This document shows, one piece after another, positions 30,695 to 42,840 of a DNA stretch of 64,000 bases. Each line of letters begins with the position of its first letter. Position 1 is the first letter of the stretch. The position numbers and the translations under genes are program-made. The notes under the pieces were generated by a model. That model was not told where the DNA came from. It did not search any database and worked only from the letters and a program-made list of their open reading frames with translations. The DNA lies in NCBI GenBank assembly GCA_965178125.1, contig OZ237776.1:434001-498000 (forward strand), read 5' to 3'. The stretch comes from Bilabrum cf. latius. Lineage: Eukaryota > Bigyra: Bicosoecida > Bigyra > Bicosoecida.

Positions 30695-33600
30695 TCATTC
30701 CTCGATGCACTGCTTCACAATCTCGGCCTGCTCGTGGTTGTGCACGGACAGCGCGCCGGCTGCAGGAGACGACTCTGCCTGCCTACCAACGTACCGCGCC
30801 CTGCCTCCGGACTGCTCCACGCCAAAGTGCTTGCAAGCGGTCTCGATCCGGGGAGCCACGTAGCTCCAGGCGCCCATGTTGCGGGGCTCCTCTTGCGCCC
30901 AGACGATCTCCGCGTTGGGGAACCGCTTGAGCTCGGCCGCCACCGCGTCGAAGGGGAAGGGCGACACCTGCTCCACCCTCGAGATGGCCACCTGCCCCGC
31001 CTTGTCGCCCTTCTCGCCGCCCTCCTTGACCAGGTCTCGCCTCCGCTTGAGCAGGTCGTAGTACACCTTGCCGCTGCACAGCACCACACGCCTCACGTCG
31101 CCCTCGCCTGCCGTCATGCTGCCCTCGGCCTCAGGCAGGAACCGCTGGAAGCTCGAGTCTCCCAGGAAATCCTCCCGCCTGCTCACCGCGTCCTTGTGCC
31201 TCAGCAGCGCCTTGGGCGAGGGGATCACCAGCGGCTTGCGGAAGTCGCGGTGCAGCTGCCTACGGAGCACGTGGAAGTAGTTGGCCGGGGTGGTGGCGTT
31301 CACGACCTGCATGTTGGTGTGCTGCACCTGCTTTGTCGTGTCCCGGCTCAGGTCAGGCACATGGTCCTCCTCGTCGTCGCACGCCTGAAGGAACCGCTCG
31401 ATTCTGCAGGACGAGTGCTCGGGGCCCTGCCCGTCGTATCCGTGCGGCAGCAGCAGCACCAGCCCGCACTGCCTCAGCCACTTGCTCTCGCCCGACACCA
31501 GGAACTGGTCGATGATGACCTGCGCGCCGTTTGCAAAGTCGCCGAACTGGCCCTCCCACAGCACCAGCTGGTGCGGGGACTCGAGCGAGTACCCCAGCTC
31601 GAAGCCCATCACGGCGAACTCGGACAGGTGAGAGTTCGCCACAGTCACGGGGCCCTGGTCCGGGCCCAGGTGCGCCAGCGGCATGTACTCCTCGTTGTTC
31701 CGCTGGTCGTGCAGCACAGAGTGCCTGTGCGAGAAAGTGCCCCGCTCGCAGTCCTGCCCCGAGAGCCTCACCCGGTTGCCCTCCAGAGCCAGGGTCCCGA
31801 ACGCGAGCGCCTCGGCCGTGCCCCAGTCGATGTTCTCGCCCGACTCCAGCACCTGGCTCTTGGCCTTCATGATGCGCTTGATGGACGGGTGCAGCTGGAA
31901 GCCCTCGGGCAGCGCCACCAGGGCGTCGGCCACGTGCTTGAACCTCTCCTCGGTGACCCCCGTGTTGCGGATGGGGGAGTGCTCCCCGGGCTTGAAGAAA
32001 CCGGTCCACCGGGAGGACAGCCACTGGCCCGCGTTCGCCTTCGCGTCGTACGTCTTGGACCGCTCGAAAGAGTCCGCCAGCGCGGTGTCCACCTTCTTCT
32101 GCACGCCGTCCAGCTCCTCCTGCGAGCATACCCCCTGGTCGAGGAGGGCTTGCTTGTAGATCTCCAGCACGCTCGGGTGCTCGTCGATCTTGGAGTACAT
32201 CACGGGCTGCGTGAACTTGGGCTGGTCCAGCTCGTTGTGTCCGAACCTGCGGTACCCCACGAGGTCGATGATCACGTCCGAGTGGAAGGTCTGCCTCCAC
32301 TCGGCGGCCAGCTCGAACACACGCACCACGGCCTCGGGCTCGTCCGCGTTCACGTGGAAGACGGGGGCCTCGAAACACTTGCCCACGTCGGAGCAGTATG
32401 ACGTGCTGCGGGCGTCCCTCGTGTCCGTTGTGAAGCCGATCTGGTTGTTGACCACCACGTGGATCGTGCCCTTGGTGCCGTAGTGCCGCAGCTGAGACAG
32501 TTGCATAGTCTCGTACACCACGCCCTGCCCGGCAAAGGCGGCGTCGCCGTGCATCAGCACACCCACCACGCTGTCTTCTTTGCCCGGCCCCGCCGCGTCC
32601 TGCTTGGCGCGCACCTTGCCGCATACCACCGGGTTGACTGCCTCAAGGTGCGACGGGTTGGCCACCAGCGCCAGGTGGATCTTCCTCCCGTCTGGGTACT
32701 GCCTGTCGAAGGACGTGCCCAGGTGGTACTTGACATCTCCAGTGCCCACCCACTCGGCCTGGTCCTGGTTCCTCCTGATCTGTTCCTCGAGGTCGACGTG
32801 CGTGCCCTGGAACTCGGCGAAGAGCATCTCGGCGGGCTTGCGCACCACGTTGACCAGCGTGTTGAGCCTGCCACGGTGCGGCATGCCAAGCACCATCGAG
32901 TTCACGCCCAGCTCCGTGGACCGATCGATCATGAACTTGAGTCCCGGGATGAGAGACTCGGCCCCTTCGAGCCCGAACCGCTTGGCAGTGTTATACTTGG
33001 TGGCAAGGAACCGCTCCAGCGTCTCGCCGTAGGAGAGGCGCTCCAGCAGGTGCAACTGCTTGTCCCGGTGCATCTTGGGCGGGTGCGGGGTCTGCTCGAT
33101 CCTCTCCCTGATCCAGTTGCACTTGTTGCGGTCCTAGATGTGCATGTACTCGTACCCTACGGGCCCGCAGTAGACCTCCTTGAGTCCGTCCAGCATCTGC
33201 CTCAGGGTGCCCTTCTGGTGCACGCCCAGGAAGCCAGTCACGCCACTGAACCCGCTGATGTCGAACTCACGCTCCATGTCCGCCTCGGTGAATCCATACG
33301 TGGCCGGGTCCAGCTCTGCCAGCACGCTCTCGTCTCCCCTGCTGCCCTCTGGCCCGCCCCCGTCCAGGGGATCCAGCTCTGCCACGAGGTGGCCCCGCAC
33401 CTGGTACGACCGCACCAGGTGCAGCAGCCGGACCACAGCCCCGTCTCCAGCCGCACTGGTACTGCTGCTGGTAACCCCCGCGGCCTGCCCGGACACTGGC
33501 TTGTTCCCTGGCTGCAGAGAGGGCGGTGGTGTGAACGCGGCACCCGGCGGGGCGCCCGCCTCGGTGTTGGAGAAGAAAGCGTCCCAGGAGGCATGCACGG

Positions 33601-33814
33601 AGGCAGGGTCTGCCTTCCATCGGCGGTACATCTCCTCCACGTAGATGGCGTTGGTGCCGCTCATGAACACCTCGCTGGAGTGAGGGGCCTGTGGCTTGGA
33701 GGCAAGGGGCGAGGGCGCCGTGCCGTGCATGGCGCGGCTGGCGGGCTGCTGCCACACAATGGAACCCGAGGCCGCTCGATGCGGCCGCACTGCTGCGATG
33801 AGGCATGAGCGCAT
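30695..33814 (-). CDS. OGDH: 2-oxoglutarate dehydrogenase E1 component
   Basis: Thiamine-diphosphate enzyme of the TCA cycle that decarboxylates 2-oxoglutarate and passes succinyl groups to the E2 lipoyl domain in mitochondria. 1039 residues (human about 1023), uninterrupted except for one TAG, ending TGA. The N-terminus MRSCLIAAVRPHRAASG is a good mitochondrial presequence. MSGTNAIYVEEMYRRW is the E1 N-terminal domain. The core is nearly textbook: KRFGLEGAESLIPG, MGMPHRGRLN, HGDAAFAGQG, VVNNQIGFTT, GHNELDQP, ERGTFSHRHSVLHDQ, GPEHSSCRIERFLQ. The TAG at 33136-33134 (residue 227) lies inside YEYMHI-x-DRNKCNWIRERIE, a conserved stretch with no room for a real stop; Gln fits. No introns. The start is the first ATG after an in-frame stop. 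Confidence 0.97.
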
Positions 33815-34422
33815 GGTGTACGGCGTGGTGCGGTCCAGAAGGGCCGTGCAACGAACGAGCCGGGCCACAAAATGGCTTAAGGAAAGCAAACAGCGCGCAA
33901 AACAGCCGTTTACTAGCCCGGAACGAAGAAATCAAGCCATGTAGTCCATATTGATAATATGGAAGTCTACGCGCGTTGAGAAAATAGCGCAGAAGCGTTC
34001 ACGACAACGCGGCAGAACGCTCCATGACACAGATATGCTTCACGGGCAGTCATGCATGACTTAGCAGGCTGAGTGACGTCCCGTTGCACGGAGAATCGTA
34101 AGCGGTCAAACAATCAAATGCCTGCCACGGTTGATCATCGCAAGCCAAAACTTGCGCGAACACGTGCTGCAGCCCAACACACGACATGTCTCAACTGGTG
34201 TTCCCAAATTGCTCACCGCAGGCGCCTATCAACCGTCGCGACCGATTTGCAATTCTACGTAGCATATCAACTCTGAATTAGTATCGAAAACTGCCAGAGC
34301 GGCAGAACTCAAGGCCGCTTGTACGCGTTTGACTGTTGCGGCTTTTTCTGTGCATGAAGTACACGTTACGAATGTGCTAAAATCATAGAATTTTGCAAAC
34401 TGCAATCGCCTATTTCTAGCAA
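33815..34422. other. Divergent intergenic region with a palindrome
   Basis: About 600 bp between OGDH (minus) and THOC7 (plus), so both promoters should be here. A perfect inverted repeat, CCATATT-GAT-AATATGG, lies at 33946-33962, about 130 bp upstream of the OGDH start. Its role is unknown. The rest is AT-rich without a supported gene. Confidence 0.45.
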
Positions 34423-35157
34423 ATGAATGATGCTACCGCCCAATTACGAACTATCGGCGGGGATTACACATCAATTAAGAGAGCAATGCGAGAACTTAAC
34501 TCGTTGGCAGGCGCTGGATCGAAGGATGAAGCGTGAGACAAGTTTGCAAGTTTTTGATACGATATTTGTGCGCACACTAGATTCTATGTCACGTTCGTTT
34601 CCGCCCAACAGTGTGCATGCAGTATGTCTGCATATGAGGAGCTGAGTGCGTTGCTTTTGGCTTTGGAATAGGAGACCCTGTCAACTGCTGTCGCAATTCC
34701 AAGGGCTGGCCAGGATACGGCCAGGCACGGCACAATACGAAGTCATATTAAGGCAGAGGAGAGCAGGCTATCTGACGATGTATCCAGATTACGAGATGAC
34801 TTAGTAGCTGCGCGCCTGGAGCGGGAGCGGCGCTTGGAGTACGAAGAGCGAGCCGCTGAAATTGCACGACTTCCCACGAGGGCGGCCCTGCAGGCAGAGG
34901 TGCATGAGCGAACAGCGGAGGTGGATCGCATCAAAGACTAGGTAGCTGGCGCCACTCGCAGAGAAGACACTCGCCGCAAGCAGCTAGCAGCTCTCCTGCT
35001 CGCCCTCCGGGAGCTGGAGGAGGGGATCAGGGGGGAGGAGGCTGCGGACGCGGGAGTGGAGGGAGAGGCGGGAGGGGGGGCAGACAAAGGGGGAGAGGCG
35101 CGGGGGAAAGGGGTCGTGTCGAAAGGATAGGCTGGCGGGGCTGCGCCCATGACATGA
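34423..35157 (+). CDS. THO complex subunit 7-like protein
   Basis: THOC7 is a coiled-coil subunit of the THO/TREX complex that couples transcription to mRNA export. Two exons, 34423-34532 and 34623-35157, joined across a GTGAGA...GCAG intron, give 214 residues (human 204). The helical core is EYEERAAEIARLPTRAALQ, then EVDRIKDQV, then RRKQLAALLLALRELEE. It aligns with the YDALAKVIQxxPxR and LELRRKQFxxLLxxIxELQ parts of THOC7. Three TAGs are read as Gln (34669, 34939, 35128); the first two sit in helices. It ends TGA after a Gly-rich tail. The short first exon is less certain, but its frame fits only with this intron. Confidence 0.72.
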
Positions 35158-35323
35158 TGTATCGTGCTCACTCGGATCTTCAAACAGTCAACTCGTCGTT
35201 CGATTGGCACCGTGTGGCATGCTGCAGAGCAATCGAAGAAACGAGAAGAGTAAAGACCCGCGCTTTCAATGCGACTGTGTGGACTCAGTGGCAGCACCAG
35301 ATCCTGCCACCAGGACTGCCTGT

Positions 35324-37222
35324 TCATTTCAGCGCACTCCTGCCCCTCCCGTGCAGCACCCGAAACGCGAATGCCTCCACTAGCGCGCTCTGCTTGGCCT
35401 CCGCCCCCATGGGCTGCATGACGATATCCAGGCACCTTGGGCCGAAGCACAGGGGCGGCATCTCATCCATCAGGGGGGCATCCCACCCCTCCGCGGGGGC
35501 ATCCACCTCGCCTCCTAGCAGCAGGAGAGCAGCCCGGCACGATGCATCGAGCGCCGCACCATGTCCCGATGACGCGCCCTCGCACGCCCTCTTCGCCTCT
35601 CGACTGTCCCCCAGCAGCGCCACGCCGCCCAACCGCAGCCTCCTCTGCAGAGGGGCAGACCGCTGCAGCAGCACGGTCAGGCTGCTCGAAAGCGTCCTCA
35701 TCCTCTCGCACAGCCACGCCCTGCCCCCCTCTTGGAACACCGGCCGCTGCAGCACCTGCAGGAGGGCGCCATCACGGTCCCGCCACAGGGCGCCGATGGC
35801 GCGCCGGACCGTCTCCTCCACCTCACCACCGTGCGCTGCACCCTGCTGTCCCTGTCCCCAGGGCAGCAGCACCATCCGGTTCCCCCGCAGGAGCATGGGC
35901 AGCGGCGGCATGGAGCCCCCCGAGTACACTGGGATGGACCCCGCGAAGCTCGAGTCCAGGACCTTCTCGCTCACGTACTGCCTGTCCCACTGGGAGGACT
36001 CGATCGCGATGTCGAAGCAGCGGCCCCGCACAAACTCGTCCTTGTGCCAGGCGCGCTGCCCGATCCCAGGCCAGGTCCGCATGTATGCGCTGGGCAGATC
36101 AACGGCAGGGGCTAGAGGGGCGTACCCTAGGCCGGGAGCCGTCATGGTCTCGCCCAGCAGCGCCCCTCGAGCAGCCCACTGGGCCCATCGCACCCGGAGA
36201 CTCCCAGACAGCCCCTCCCTCCCCCTCGGCAGGCCAGTCCCCGCGATCTACTCAGCTACGTCCTGCACCTAGGGACGCTCCCAGCGGCCCTCCCGCTCCG
36301 CCTCCAGCGCGCTCATGGGAGTCCCCAGGCTCGCGCTTCTGCCCCCATCCTCCATGGCTGGGGGCAGGCCAGCCCACTCCCAGTCACCTGCACTCACTCC
36401 TTGTTCCCTGGGATAGCCTCCCGCATCCTCCCAGGCGGCCTGCAGCGCCCGCAGCGCCAGCGACCGCCGCCCGTCCGCTGTGTCGTGCCCGAGCAACCCA
36501 GAGGCAAACCTTCGCTTGTGCCGCCGAACCCAGTCCAAAGGCAGCCGGTGCGCAAACGTACCAGCCAGGCGCATTCTCTGGGCACTATGAAGAGTATGGG
36601 TGAGAGCCTCGGGCAGGTACATGACCGACCCGAGCTAGGCACCAGGGTCCTGCACACGGCCGGGGCGATCAGGCGCGAAGCCAAGCACCAGGTCAGCCAG
36701 GCTGCGAAGGGCGTCCACGAGGGCATCACCGGCTGCATCTTGCCCTTTGGGTCCGTATCCCATCATGGTGCGGGTCACGAAGTCTGGTTCGGACAGGATA
36801 AGCACAACTGGTATGCCCTGCCGTCTTGCGGCCTCCATTGAGGCAAACGTAAGCTCCCGTGGCAGGTAGATCCCTTGTAGAACAATATCAGGGTTATCTT
36901 GAGCAATGATGATGCGTGGAAAGCATAGTGCTTTCCCTAGCGTTTGCCACAGGGCGTGCCTTGGGTACTCAAAGAAATCAGTTCGTCCAGCGTTGGGCCA
37001 TAGACCGCTTACAGCAACTCGAAGGGCGGACGGGGCTAATTTGCACGAACTTTCTGGTACGCATTCTCCCCCATCGCATGCAAGACGACGATTTTGCAGC
37101 CATGTGAATCCAGTTTGGGATGAAGTGCCCTGCTGGATTGGATGCAATACACGGGCGGATGCAAACATGCCCAGCACTGCCGCCACAGCGTACAAAGACC
37201 ACTGTGCACGCATGATCTGCAT
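35324..37222 (-). CDS. GT10 alpha-1,3-fucosyltransferase-like type II membrane protein
   Basis: Probably transfers fucose from GDP-fucose to glycans in the Golgi. 632 residues, ending TGA. The N-terminus has a short basic tail and one signal anchor (SLYAVAAVLGMFASARVL). The donor-binding motif typical of GT10 is clear: CFDIAIESSQ, then YVSEKVLDSSFAGSIPVYSG (compare YVTEK...AGxxPVxxG). LILSEPDFVTR and the acidic/aromatic stretches between also suit a glycosyltransferase fold. Three TAGs read as Gln (36637, 36271, 36250) lie between the N-terminal part and the motif. Without them the gene would be three fragments. It is longer than most GT10 enzymes because of a Gly/Ala-rich middle. The acceptor cannot be deduced. 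Confidence 0.7.
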
Positions 37223-37403
37223 TCCAGTGCACTGATTAATATGTTTATGCTATACCAGTGCGCTACCGGTCGTGGGTCAGGTCAGGCAAAGAGTTACAAT
37301 TTCGAACGCCACCAATACTATTTGGCTCCGAGTCCGGGCAGATGAACAACTTTGCATGCATGCAGCATCATGCATTTGCAGGTTTTTCAACACACTCCGC
37401 CTG

Positions 37404-38686
37404 TCATCTCGCCCCACTGTTGACCCCTGCCTCGACACTGTGACGCCCCACCCCAGGGCCAGCTTCCTTCCCTTCAAGTTCCGCTACATCCCCACCGCCG
37501 CCCCCACTGCCCTCTCCCTTGGACCTCTGCCTCGCTCCCGCCCCCGTCCCCACCATCTCCGCCCCCGCCCCCGCCTCTCCCCTGGCGGCCCTCTCCGCCT
37601 CCAGCCGAGCCACACCCTCCCTCCTCAGCTGATCCGCGAGCCCCTTGGCCTCCCCGTGCCCCTCCATCCCGGGCTCCAAGTACCCAAGCACGTCCGCGCG
37701 AGCTGCCTCCGACCCGAAGCGTGGCGCCAACGGAACCAGCCACGTCCATGAAAACTGCCCGCGCGGCGCCCCAAACACGCGATACAGGCCCGTCCACGAG
37801 GTGTGACGAGCGCGCGGGAGTCCCTCCGTGTTGATGTACCTGCCCTTGGCCCTGTCCACAGTGGTCACGTTGTTCCCTATCATGGCCAGCTAGTCCAGCA
37901 GCATGAATGCGGTGAAGCATCCGAACACCACGGCCACCACCACCAGCAAGTACAGGCCGGTGGTGCCCCGACTAGAGAGCGGGCTGCACTTGAACTACCC
38001 ACTAGACGGCGGAGCTGACCCTGACTGCACGCCTGCAACGTTTTCGGTGCTAGCTCCGGCTGGCTCGGCTGTGGAAGCTCCAGCGGCAGTGGCAGTGGCA
38101 GTGGCAGTGGCAGTGGCAGTGGCAGTGGCAGCAGCCCCAGTTGCATCTGGGTTGGGTCCCTTACTGGCACACGAGAAGTACTGCCACATTCCTAGTGAGA
38201 GGGCATACACGCACAGGGCGCAGGTCCAGCCGCAAAACAACAGGAAGTACTTCTGATTACGCACACCGACTGCGATGAGGACGGGCACACGGGCGGACAA
38301 GACGGGAGGATCGGCGGACAGCAGTTGAGCCGGGCCGTGCTGGGGCCGTGCAATTGCGACCCGCAGTGCAACTAATGCTAGTAGCACGCGCCATGTCTAC
38401 CATTGATTCCTGCGCCATTCTTCTCGCAGACCTCACCGGCATTGCCCACCCATGGACAGACGTGATCCAGACCCGCGACACATCGGCCCAGGGACCGGCT
38501 GTGGCTGGCGCGAGGTGGCTTGAACGCGCGGCACTCATTGCACCGCTGCAGCACCTTCTGGCCCGCCACTGTCGGGGCGCGGAGGACTCGGGAAGGCTTG
38601 ACGCCACTTTTTCCTTCGACGGTGTCCAATAGCGGCGCGGCGTCGGAAGGCACGCAACCCGGGTCTGTGAACATGGCTGCGAGCAT
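37404..38686 (-). CDS. DHHC-type palmitoyltransferase-like protein with degenerate zinc domain
   Basis: Exons 38686-38437 and 38269-37404 around a GTGAGG...GCAG intron give 371 residues, ending TGA. Family features: [15 protein letters not shown], then [46 protein letters not shown], two further membrane helices and [11 protein letters not shown] (the TTxE-like motif). Oddities: the signature is DHVC rather than DHHC. In the Cys-rich domain the HC-x-x-C pair is HSRSL and the final NC-V-G is NA-V-G, so three zinc ligands are gone. The signature Cys (residue 77) remains. The usual first two membrane helices upstream are not visible. TAGs at 37997 and 37892 read as Gln (LLD-Q-LAMIGNN). A Thr/Ala repeat lies at 38080-38130. 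A weak or non-catalytic paralogue, or a 5'-truncated gene. Confidence 0.65.
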
Positions 38687-38719
38687 CTTGTTGAAGAGAG
38701 GTAGCTGGCGAGGAGAGGT

Positions 38720-39010
38720 GTGGTGTGGTGCACGCAGGCGGTCGTTCCATGCAGACACTCGATTTTGTCATGTGTACACACTCAATCAATCACAGAAAAT
38801 GAAATTTGTCCCATTCCACAAGCCAAACCTGCCTTACTTCGTGCATTGCAGGCCAATGCCATTGAGGCCAAAAAAGCCAATGCCATTGTTGCTGGCATTG
38901 CCATCGAGCTAGACCCCAGCCACGGAGCAATGACAACCTATGAGCATAAATATGATTGCGATAAGACTAGACTCCATGTAAAGCTGGCCCCAAATAAGCC
39001 CGTCGGGTGA
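38720..39010 (+). CDS. Possible small gene or last exon, unknown product
   Basis: The coding-like part is about 38790-39010: [60 protein letters not shown], ending TGA. Amphipathic helices and a basic end look protein-like. ATCACAG just before 38800 could be a splice acceptor, so the true start may lie in an unseen exon. It overlaps head-to-head with the DHHC-like gene's 5' region. No family recognised. Confidence 0.35.
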   Translation: MVWCTQAVVPCRHSILSCVHTQSITENEICPIPQAKPALLRALQANAIEAKKANAIVAGIAIELDPSHGAMTTYEHKYDCDKTRLHVKLAPNKPVG

Positions 39011-39250
39011 GCATAAAACCAAATCGCCGCGCCTTCGTGAGTCCCGATACTCCAGCTGTTGTGCTTCATTTAAAATACAAAACCAGTCAATAGATTGAGT
39101 AATCTGCAGCTATACCTTGCCAGGTATGCCCAGGTGCACCTCCACCAGCCAGAGAATGTCAGTTCATCCGGCGAACTTTATCACCTCACCGAACGTTCGT
39201 AATTCCAACGGCAACTACGACAACAAATCGCTTCAATACAGCTAAACGTA

Positions 39251-42200
39251 ATGGAAGCAGTCCATTCGATAGCATCAGTATTAGTAATTGACTATTTACG
39301 TGATATTGGTTGCGATGAAGCTGCGTCAATGATGGAAAAGGCTCAAGAACAAGCCGCAGCGAAGGGGCTTCACACTCTGGGCGAGAAGCAGGAGCATACG
39401 GAGACCCGAAGCGCAGTTGAGAGTACGCGATTGCTTTTACGTAGTATGAAAGCTCGCTCAATCCCCGGGGATAGGTCTCCCGGCCTTCAGTAGGTAGGGC
39501 TGCTCTCGCGCCTGGTTGGCACAGTGAAACCGCGTCCACCACAAACCTTCAGATCCCATGGTCTCACCACAGATTAGGATGCATAGCTGCGAGTGCAGGC
39601 CGCACAACAAGCTGGTGTAACAATTGACAAAATCAAGCATGCCGGAGCTCCGAGCAAGTCATCCAGTCGCGGTGTCTCGAAGCGAAAGCGCAAGGCGAGC
39701 AGCACCAGGAAGAATATGTGCGAAGGCACACCAAAGCTAGGCAACGCATTGGCAGGAAGGGGAAAACTTGGAGCAGAATCCCAATAGAAAGACTCGATGG
39801 GCCTGCCTTCGCGGTCCGATCTCCAGCACGAGCGGCTGGAAGTGTCTGGGCCAGAACTTCTATCGACAGACGGACCCTTGCAGGCGGCAGGTGCCTGGAC
39901 AGCATCGGATGCAGTGGAGCCAGGTCTGCCCAAAGCAGCACATTCAATAGAGCAGGGAATGACACGCAGCGGAGAGACAGAACAGGGGAGCAAGCAAGGG
40001 CTAGGGCTGGGTGAAGGTACTGGCGACAAGACACTGCTTGGGAGCGGCAGTGGCGCTGGTGGAGATGCAGGTGCAGGTGCAGGCACGGGCACTGGATTCG
40101 GCGGCAGCAGTACAGGTGGATTCGGCGGCAGCAGTACAGGTGGATTCGGCGGCAGCAGTACAGGTGGATTCGGCGGCAGCAGTACAGGTGGATTCGGCGG
40201 CAGCAGTGCAGGTGCAGGCGCAGGTACGGGCACTGGATTCGGCGGCAGCAGTACAGGTGGATTCGGCGGCAGCAGTGCAGGTGCAGGTGCAGGCACGGGC
40301 ACTGGATTCGGCGGCAGCAGTACAGGTGGATTCGGCGGCAGCAGTACAGGTGCAGGTGCAGGCACGGGCACTGGATTCGGCGGCAGCAGTACAGGTGGAT
40401 TCGGCGGCAGCAGTGCAGGTGCAGGTGCAGGTACGGGCACTGGATTCGGCGGCAAGGTGTCAGCGTGGGGCGAAGCATCGTCCACTCCCAGAGACACAAG
40501 GGGATTGAGCGCTTAGCAGCAACCGTAGGTGCACCAGCAGTTCGAGTAGGATGAAGGTGGAGCTGGCAGTGCGGAGCACCAGCCTCCTACAGAGCCAGTG
40601 GCGTGGGGCCAAGCTGCATCTAAGCGCGAAATCAGCCCGAGACCATCTGCATGGGGTCAGGCAAGTCCAGAGGGAGGTGCCATCTCCACTGTTGTGCCGC
40701 CATCATCTGCAGCAGAGGCATAGGTAGCGGAGCAAGGGAACGATGTCCTGGTCGAGGAGGACGTCGATGACCTGGATGAGGAGCAAGGAGGTATGGTGGG
40801 GACGGGAAATTAGAGCGCCGCGCGAGGCAGTGCAGTGCACCCAGTGCCGGCAGCCGGGCTTGCAGCGTCATCTAGCGATGGCAGTCGTGATGGGCTGGCT
40901 CCGCCACTGGTTCCGCTGTCCCTAGGCGCCGCGCAGCTGGATACGTGTGACGGGCAGGACACCCCCGCGTTCATAGAGGGACTGCCCCTGCGGCGAGACG
41001 AAGCAGCGGCGCTGCAGGTGCTTCTCTTCGGGTCTACAGAGGGCGCGGATGCGGCTGCGCGGGCGGGCAGATACTCCAGCCGGGGGCTTGGGGTGCTGCG
41101 GGAGCCGTGGACGCGGCAGGGTCTCTTCTTCATGTACCAGAGCGAGGAAGCAGGAGCGGCAAGGGAGGGCCAGCTGCAGCTGCCGGGGAGTGGCGCGGCG
41201 GGCAGTGGAAGCAGCAGCGGTGGTATCAGTGATTTGTCGTACGGTCTGGTGCAGAGCAAGGGAGGTCCCTGCGGCCCCCTGGCCTGCGTGCAAGCGTGGA
41301 CCATGGCTCGACTGGCAGACCCGAGTCAGTGGACAGAGCCAATGCGAGCCGCAAATAAAGCGGCGGAGGAGCATGGCAGCAGCAGCAGCAGCAGCAGCGG
41401 TGCCGGGTCGACTGGGGGCGTGGAGGCCGGCGCGGGAAGCAAGTAGAGGAAGAAGAGGGGCGCGTTTCGCTGGCAGTGCCTCAGGGTGAGGGAGGAGGCA
41501 TGTGCCGAGGGCGTGGTGGACATGCTATGGATGTGCGCGGAAGAGGCCTGGAATGCGGCTGCGGCTGAGCGGAGGAGCGAGAGGGGGGCAGGGGTCGGTG
41601 GCCCCGTGGCTGTGCTGGCCCTGCCCGCTGGCAGAGGACAGCTGCGGCCGCCGCTTGCTGGATTGCTTCCATCGGGGAGCAGGTCGGCCGAAGGAGACGA
41701 TGCCAGGCTGAGTGCGGAACACATGCAAGGCGCCGTGCCCTCCGACGGGTGTCTGAGTCGGGTGCGGGCTGTGGCGTGCGACAGTCGCGAGTCTCTCCGG
41801 GGGGCGGTGCGGCGGGGCTGGCCCCTGCTGGCTGAGCCAGGGGGGCTGGGGCTCGTTGCTGTGGTGCTGTCGGCGATGCTGACCAGAGGCGTGCTGCCGT
41901 ATGCGCGCACCGGACCCCTGCTGCTGCTTGAGCAACTCCGTGCTGTGGAGGCCGGAGTGAGCACAGGAGGGAGGGTGCCCTCTGTGGGCGGGTACTAGTA
42001 GCAGCCGGAGCTGCTGCTGGGCAAGGACCTTATCGAGGGTGTGGCGGCGGGTGGCGGAGATGGTGGGTGCAGCGGTGATTTTGATTCCGGGTTGGGCGCA
42101 GAGGGTCGCATGATCGGCGCCCACGGGTATGCGACCCAGGAGCTGGTGAACCTGATGCTGGTGGGGCGTGCCTGGAGCAACACGATCGATGGAACGAAAT

Positions 42201-42754
42201 CGTTCGGGGGAGCAGATGAGGGCACGGACAAGGACAAGGACAAGGACAAGGGCAAGGAAATGGCAGAGAAAAAGCAGAAGGAGTCAGGTGTGGTGCTGCA
42301 CGGCCCCCACCGCCGCAGCTCGATCGGCTTCTTGTCCCTGCACGAGCACTACGGGAGCGTGCTGGTGGGCGCGAGACTCAAGGACCCAGCCCGGCCCGTG
42401 TGGGTCATCAGCTCAGAAAGCCACTACACGTGCGCCTGGGTGTCGTGTCCCCACCTGGGGGCATCCCCCGCTCCCCCTGGGGGTGAGTGCAGGTGGGACA
42501 TGCCTGTGGACCTGCACTACTGGGACGGGCTCGTGGGGCAGGACGAGGAGATCATGTTCTCGCTGGAGGACGACGAGAAGAAAAAAGAGGTAGCGGCGAG
42601 CCGAGGCAAGAGTGCATCGCATAGTGGTGCACCCTCCTCGTTCTCAGTGGCCGGTATCCTTGGGCTGGATGACGCGCCCCCGCTGGAACTGGTCCTGAAG
42701 ACGAGGTGGAAGGGGGCAGCGGTGGACTGGAACGGGGTGCAGCCGTGGCTGTAA
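39251..42754 (+). CDS. MINDY-3/4 family deubiquitinase
   Basis: Cysteine protease cleaving ubiquitin chains. 1167 residues, ATG 39251 to TAA, no introns. The N-terminus (SIASVLVIDYLRDIGCDEAA) is LisH-like, as in MINDY-4. The catalytic domain is clear: LQVLLFGS, then LSYGLVQSKGGPCGPLACVQ with nucleophile Cys674, then IGFLSLHEHYGSVLVGARLK, then PVWVISSESHYTCAW with His1058. WNGVQPWL closes the domain as in the family. The frame needs twelve TAGs read as Gln, the most in the window: 39491, 39575, 39584, 39785, 40514, 40526, 40547, 40721, 40811, 41444, 41996 and 41999. The last two are adjacent and followed by CAG. Most lie in the low-complexity linker between the LisH-like region and catalytic domain. 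Confidence 0.88.
40090..40452 (+). repeat. Gly/Ser/Thr-rich coding repeat in the MINDY gene
   Basis: About 15 in-frame units of the type GGATTCGGCGGCAGCAGTACA (FGGSSTG), with Ala-Gly-Thr-Gly spacers (GCAGGTGCAGGTGCAGGCAC). Nucleotide identity between units is near perfect, implying recent expansion. Confidence 0.85.
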
Positions 42755-42840
42755 CGGGTGCTTTCACATTTTAACAATGATCGCAAGTTTCATGTTGCAA
42801 GCAAAGCAAAGCGCAAAATTTAACACCACTCAAGCCCTTC

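Noticed and set aside
30563-32401. 612-codon plus-strand ORF opposite OGDH
   Set aside because: Composition (Val/Leu/His/Arg) mirrors the OGDH coding strand; OGDH homology is complete on the minus strand.
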